A DNA stretch of 25,619 bases from JBGPLH01 sp041486365 [NCBI: Thermodesulfobacteriota bacterium] (GTDB lineage Bacteria > JAUYMQ01), in assembly GCA_041486365.1 (NCBI GenBank), contig JBGPLH010000001.1, positions 1 through 25,619 of the forward strand, written 5' to 3'. Shown here in pieces: positions 23,785-25,619 of the stretch. Position 1 is the stretch's first letter. Each line of letters starts with the position of its first letter. Position numbers and translations under genes: made by a program. Under the pieces are notes generated by a model that saw only the letters and a list, made by a program, of their open reading frames with translations, was not told the DNA's origin and did not search any database.

Positions 23785-24074
23785 CTCTTCCTCCTGCGGC
23801 GGCGCCGAAGCGCTCGTTTCGCCTTCGGGCCGAGTTCATAGGCCGTGATGACGAATACGGATTCCGGCTCTGGATCCGGAACGTAGATTACTCGAAGATA
23901 GCGCCCCACGCGCGTTCTGCCGACCGCCACGCGCGATGCCTCGCGTCCGGCACGATCCTCGAGAGGTCGAGTCAGGATCTCTCGGACTTCCTCCTTGCTT
24001 ATTCCATGGCGGTAGATGTGAGGCTCGCCGGATTCCGGGTCGATGTAGAACCGCACTTCCACGCGCCATCTCAC
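23781..24074 (-). CDS. DUF4258/BrnT-like putative toxin
   Basis: A 97-residue basic protein: RFYIDPESGEPHIYRHGISKEEVREIL, then SRVAVGRTRVGRYLRVIYVPDPEPESVFVITAYEL and an Arg/Lys-only tail (RRRRRRKR). The H-G-I-S-x-E-E-V helix followed by G-R-Y-L-R-V-I-Y and F-V-I-T-A-Y strands matches the DUF4258/BrnT (RelE-like fold) layout, so it may be an RNA-cleaving toxin. GTG 24074 is the first possible start, with only a weak GGA upstream; GTG 24062 is an alternative. It sits between the two copies of the 175-bp repeat and is transcribed with the antitoxin-like gene. Confidence 0.72.
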   Translation of the reverse strand: MRWRVEVRFYIDPESGEPHIYRHGISKEEVREILTRPLEDRAGREASRVAVGRTRVGRYLRVIYVPDPEPESVFVITAYELGPKAKRALRRRRRRKR

Positions 24075-24125
24075 CGAAATCCGCTAACGCGAATTGGATC
24101 GTTGCATCGAGTCCACTGGCTCCGA

Positions 24126-24134
24126 ACTCTATCA
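24126..24134 (-). promoter_or_regulatory. extended -10 promoter candidate in repeat copy B
   Basis: On the minus strand TGATAGAGT fits TGn-TANNNT (TAGAGT, 4 of 6 to TATAAT). It would start transcription about 45 nt before the toxin GTG at 24074. The equivalent block in copy A differs at one base. No -35 box is evident. Confidence 0.35.
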
Positions 24135-24228
24135 CGCCTGACCGACACGGAGCATTGATTTCATCCTCCGGCAACCTCAAGCCATTCTCGCGTGCCACCC
24201 CGCGCGGCGGCTGTGACGGCAAACACGC

Positions 24229-24254
24229 GAAGGGCGCCCCCACGGGCGCCCTTC
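24229..24254 (-). terminator. perfect hairpin after the acyl-CoA dehydrogenase gene
   Basis: GAAGGGCGCCC (24229-24239) and GGGCGCCCTTC (24244-24254) form a perfect 11-bp stem with a 4-nt loop, 22 bp beyond the dehydrogenase stop on the minus strand. The following minus-strand bases (GCGTGTTTGCC) contain only a short T run, so it is a terminator of the GC-rich, T-poor kind or a transcript-end stabiliser. Confidence 0.55.
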
Positions 24255-24276
24255 GTCTTCCGGATGAAGCGCAGTC

Positions 24277-25619
24277 TCACTTCAGATACGGCGCCGCCTC
24301 GATCGGCTTGATCTCCCCGTAGCGTGTGATGGGGTGGAACAGATCCAGCGCCACGCGATCGTCGCTCGTGATGCCGCGGGTGCGATCCGGGAGCAGGTGG
24401 TCCTTCGCGAACCAGGCGGCGATGAGTGCCTTGCGCGCGAGTCCGCGGTGCTCGAGCTCCCAGGTCGCCTCGTCGAGGAGCAGCGCACCCTGCAGCACGT
24501 CGGCGAAGAGGTTCGCCAGGCGCCGGGCCCGGAGCTTCACCATCTCGGGCTCCGCCGTGGGGAGCCAGGTCAGCGCCTCCATGAGCGCGTTGAACGCCGA
24601 CTTCACGCCCTCCTTCGGGATGCGCAGGAGCGGATCCGTGGCGCGCTTGAGCGCCGCATCGATGAACGCGAGGCCTCCCTCGTGGGCCTGCTCCTTGGCC
24701 ATGGACCGCAGCACGTCCAGCGCGAGCACGTTCTCCGGTCCCTCCCAGATCGTGTGGCACTGCGCGTCGCGAAGCTGGCGCGCCGTGGGCCAGTCCTCGA
24801 TGTAGCCGTTCCCGCCGAGGATCTCGACGGCGGCCGAGGCCACGTCGATCCCCCGTCGCGTGCAGCGGATCTTGGCCAGCGGCACGAGGATCCGCAGGAG
24901 CTGCGTCTCGCCCGGCACGGCCTCCCAGCCGTCGGCGAGGAGCGAGGTGGCCTTGAAGATCATCGCCGCGCCTGCCTCGCTCTCGACGAGCATGCGGATC
25001 AGATCCTCCCGCACCATCCCGTGGTCCTCGAGCTTCTTCCCGAAGGCCTCCCGCTTCGTGGCGTACACCGCCGCGTCAAGGAACGCGCGCCGCATGATCC
25101 CGGCGCCCATGGCCGCCACGCCCAGGCGCGAGTCGGTCACCATCTCCATCATCCGATTGATCCCGCGCCCGTCCAGCGCGTCCCCCTTCTCGCCGGCGAG
25201 GAGATAGGCCACCGCGTTGTCGAAATCGACCTCGCCCGTCGGGACGGCCCTCGTGCCCAGCTTGTCCTTGATCCGCCGGATGCGCACGCCGTTGGGCGTT
25301 CCGTCCTCGAGGAACTTCGGCACGACGAAGAGCGCGACCCCCTTGATCCCCGCGGGCGCGCCCTCGGGGCGGGCGAGCGTCGCGATCGCCTTGGCGTCGA
25401 CGTTCGAGCAGAACCACTTGAAGCCCGACAGGCGCCACGCCTTTCCGTCGAAGCGCGCCGTCGTCGTTATCGCGCCCACGTCGGAGCCGCCCTCGCGCTC
25501 CGTCATGAACATCGCGCCATCCCAGCCCGCGTCGTAGTCCATCTTCCGGAGCATGGGCAGGAAGAGCGCCTTCGTGGCCTCGTCGCCGTGGCGCTCCACC
25601 AGCCTGCCAACGCCGTTCG
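24277..25619 (-). CDS. acyl-CoA dehydrogenase, AidB-like (5' part outside window)
   Basis: FAD-dependent dehydrogenase forming an alpha-beta double bond in acyl-CoA. The frame is open to the window edge (NGVGRLVERHGDE reads through), so the N-terminal domain is missing; about 446 residues are visible. Motifs: MTEREGGSDVGA (FAD/substrate loop), FKWFCSNVDA, DSRLGVAAMGAGIMRRA, EAFGKKLEDHGMVRE, EILGGNGYIEDWPTARQLRDAQ and TIWEGPENVLALDVLR. The IWEG-x-x-N-x-x-x-L-D-V-L-R signature and a long C-terminal extension fit the AidB/isovaleryl-like branch rather than short- or medium-chain enzymes. The catalytic glutamate cannot be assigned without an alignment. A strong hairpin follows the stop. Confidence 0.93.
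   Translation of the reverse strand, partial: NGVGRLVERHGDEATKALFLPMLRKMDYDAGWDGAMFMTEREGGSDVGAITTTARFDGKAWRLSGFKWFCSNVDAKAIATLARPEGAPAGIKGVALFVVPKFLEDGTPNGVRIRRIKDKLGTRAVPTGEVDFDNAVAYLLAGEKGDALDGRGINRMMEMVTDSRLGVAAMGAGIMRRAFLDAAVYATKREAFGKKLEDHGMVREDLIRMLVESEAGAAMIFKATSLLADGWEAVPGETQLLRILVPLAKIRCTRRGIDVASAAVEILGGNGYIEDWPTARQLRDAQCHTIWEGPENVLALDVLRSMAKEQAHEGGLAFIDAALKRATDPLLRIPKEGVKSAFNALMEALTWLPTAEPEMVKLRARRLANLFADVLQGALLLDEATWELEHRGLARKALIAAWFAKDHLLPDRTRGITSDDRVALDLFHPITRYGEIKPIEAAPYLK

Larger units (their letters stand above)
24091..24265. repeat. diverged direct repeat, copy B
   Basis: 175 bp between the acyl-CoA dehydrogenase stop and the toxin gene start; begins exactly 750 bp to the right of copy A, in the same orientation. 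The shared blocks run in the same order with a single 1-base shift near position 27. It contains the extended -10-like sequence (24126-24134) and a perfect hairpin (24229-24254). The ends (GAATTGGA and TCCGGAT) are not convincing terminal inverted repeats. Confidence 0.85.

Noticed and set aside
23341-24265. Integron attC sites as an explanation for the 175-bp repeats
   Set aside because: attC sites are bounded by RYYYAAC/GTTRRRY core sites; no matching pair of cores is present at the ends of either copy, and no integrase is in the window.
23341-24265. CRISPR array
   Set aside because: Only two diverged, long copies 750 bp apart with genes between; no short exact repeats with spacers anywhere in the window.
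1-25619. tRNA or rRNA genes
   Set aside because: No rRNA-like conserved stretches and no cloverleaf with the GTTCRANNC T-loop pattern were noticed on either strand; a covariance-model scan would settle this.

Overview
The window is high-GC bacterial DNA with strong G/C third positions, close gene packing and many 1-4 bp start/stop overlaps. It encodes a cbb3-type (high O2 affinity) oxidase with its assembly genes, late haem-synthesis enzymes, a B12-dependent radical SAM enzyme related to the HpnP group and an AidB-like acyl-CoA dehydrogenase. That points to a diderm, aerobic to microaerobic bacterium. I cannot fix the phylum from sequence alone; the HemD-HemE fusion and single-haem CcoP argue against a standard proteobacterium.

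Layout. (1) 1-122: 3' end of an unidentified gene. (2) 123-9012, + strand: ccoN-O-Q-P-G-I-S, a TauE/SafE-like (DsbD_2-type) membrane protein, then a tandem universal stress protein. A near-canonical sigma54 -24/-12 promoter (257-271) and a 15-bp palindrome about 86 bp upstream of the predicted start precede ccoN, which I start at GTG 390. ccoH is absent and CcoP has one haem site. (3) 9082-15133, - strand: a TetR regulator, then (in transcription order) hemDE (one fused ORF), hemH, hemG and a glutathione S-transferase, the last four overlapping by 3-8 bp. (4) 15242-16420, + strand: an alpha/beta-hydrolase and a small membrane protein with a zinc ribbon. (5) 16443-19563, - strand: an acyltransferase-3 protein, a B12/radical SAM protein with a 21-bp x 4 coding repeat at its C-terminus, and a DUF5989 micro-membrane protein. 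(6) 19733-24074, - strand: an accessory block of an orphan YgiT/MqsA-type zinc-finger protein, a helicase-less type ISP-like restriction-modification gene split in two by a one-base frame change at a C5 tract, and a two-gene toxin-antitoxin-like module. (7) 24277-25619, - strand: an acyl-CoA dehydrogenase running off the window.

How the parts fit. Regions 2 and 3 form a functional set: CcoI and probably CcoG and the TauE/SafE-like protein handle copper, CcoN/O/P carry b- and c-type haems, and HemD/E/H/G provide four steps of haem synthesis. Region 6 looks like acquired defence/addiction DNA next to housekeeping genes.

The most unusual structure is a pair of diverged, collinear direct repeats (23341-23514 and 24091-24265; starts exactly 750 bp apart; about 68% identical by hand count with one indel). 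Each carries a GC-rich hairpin at one end and an extended -10-like sequence inside, so that on the - strand each copy could end the gene behind it and start the gene ahead. The copies bracket the toxin-antitoxin-like module.
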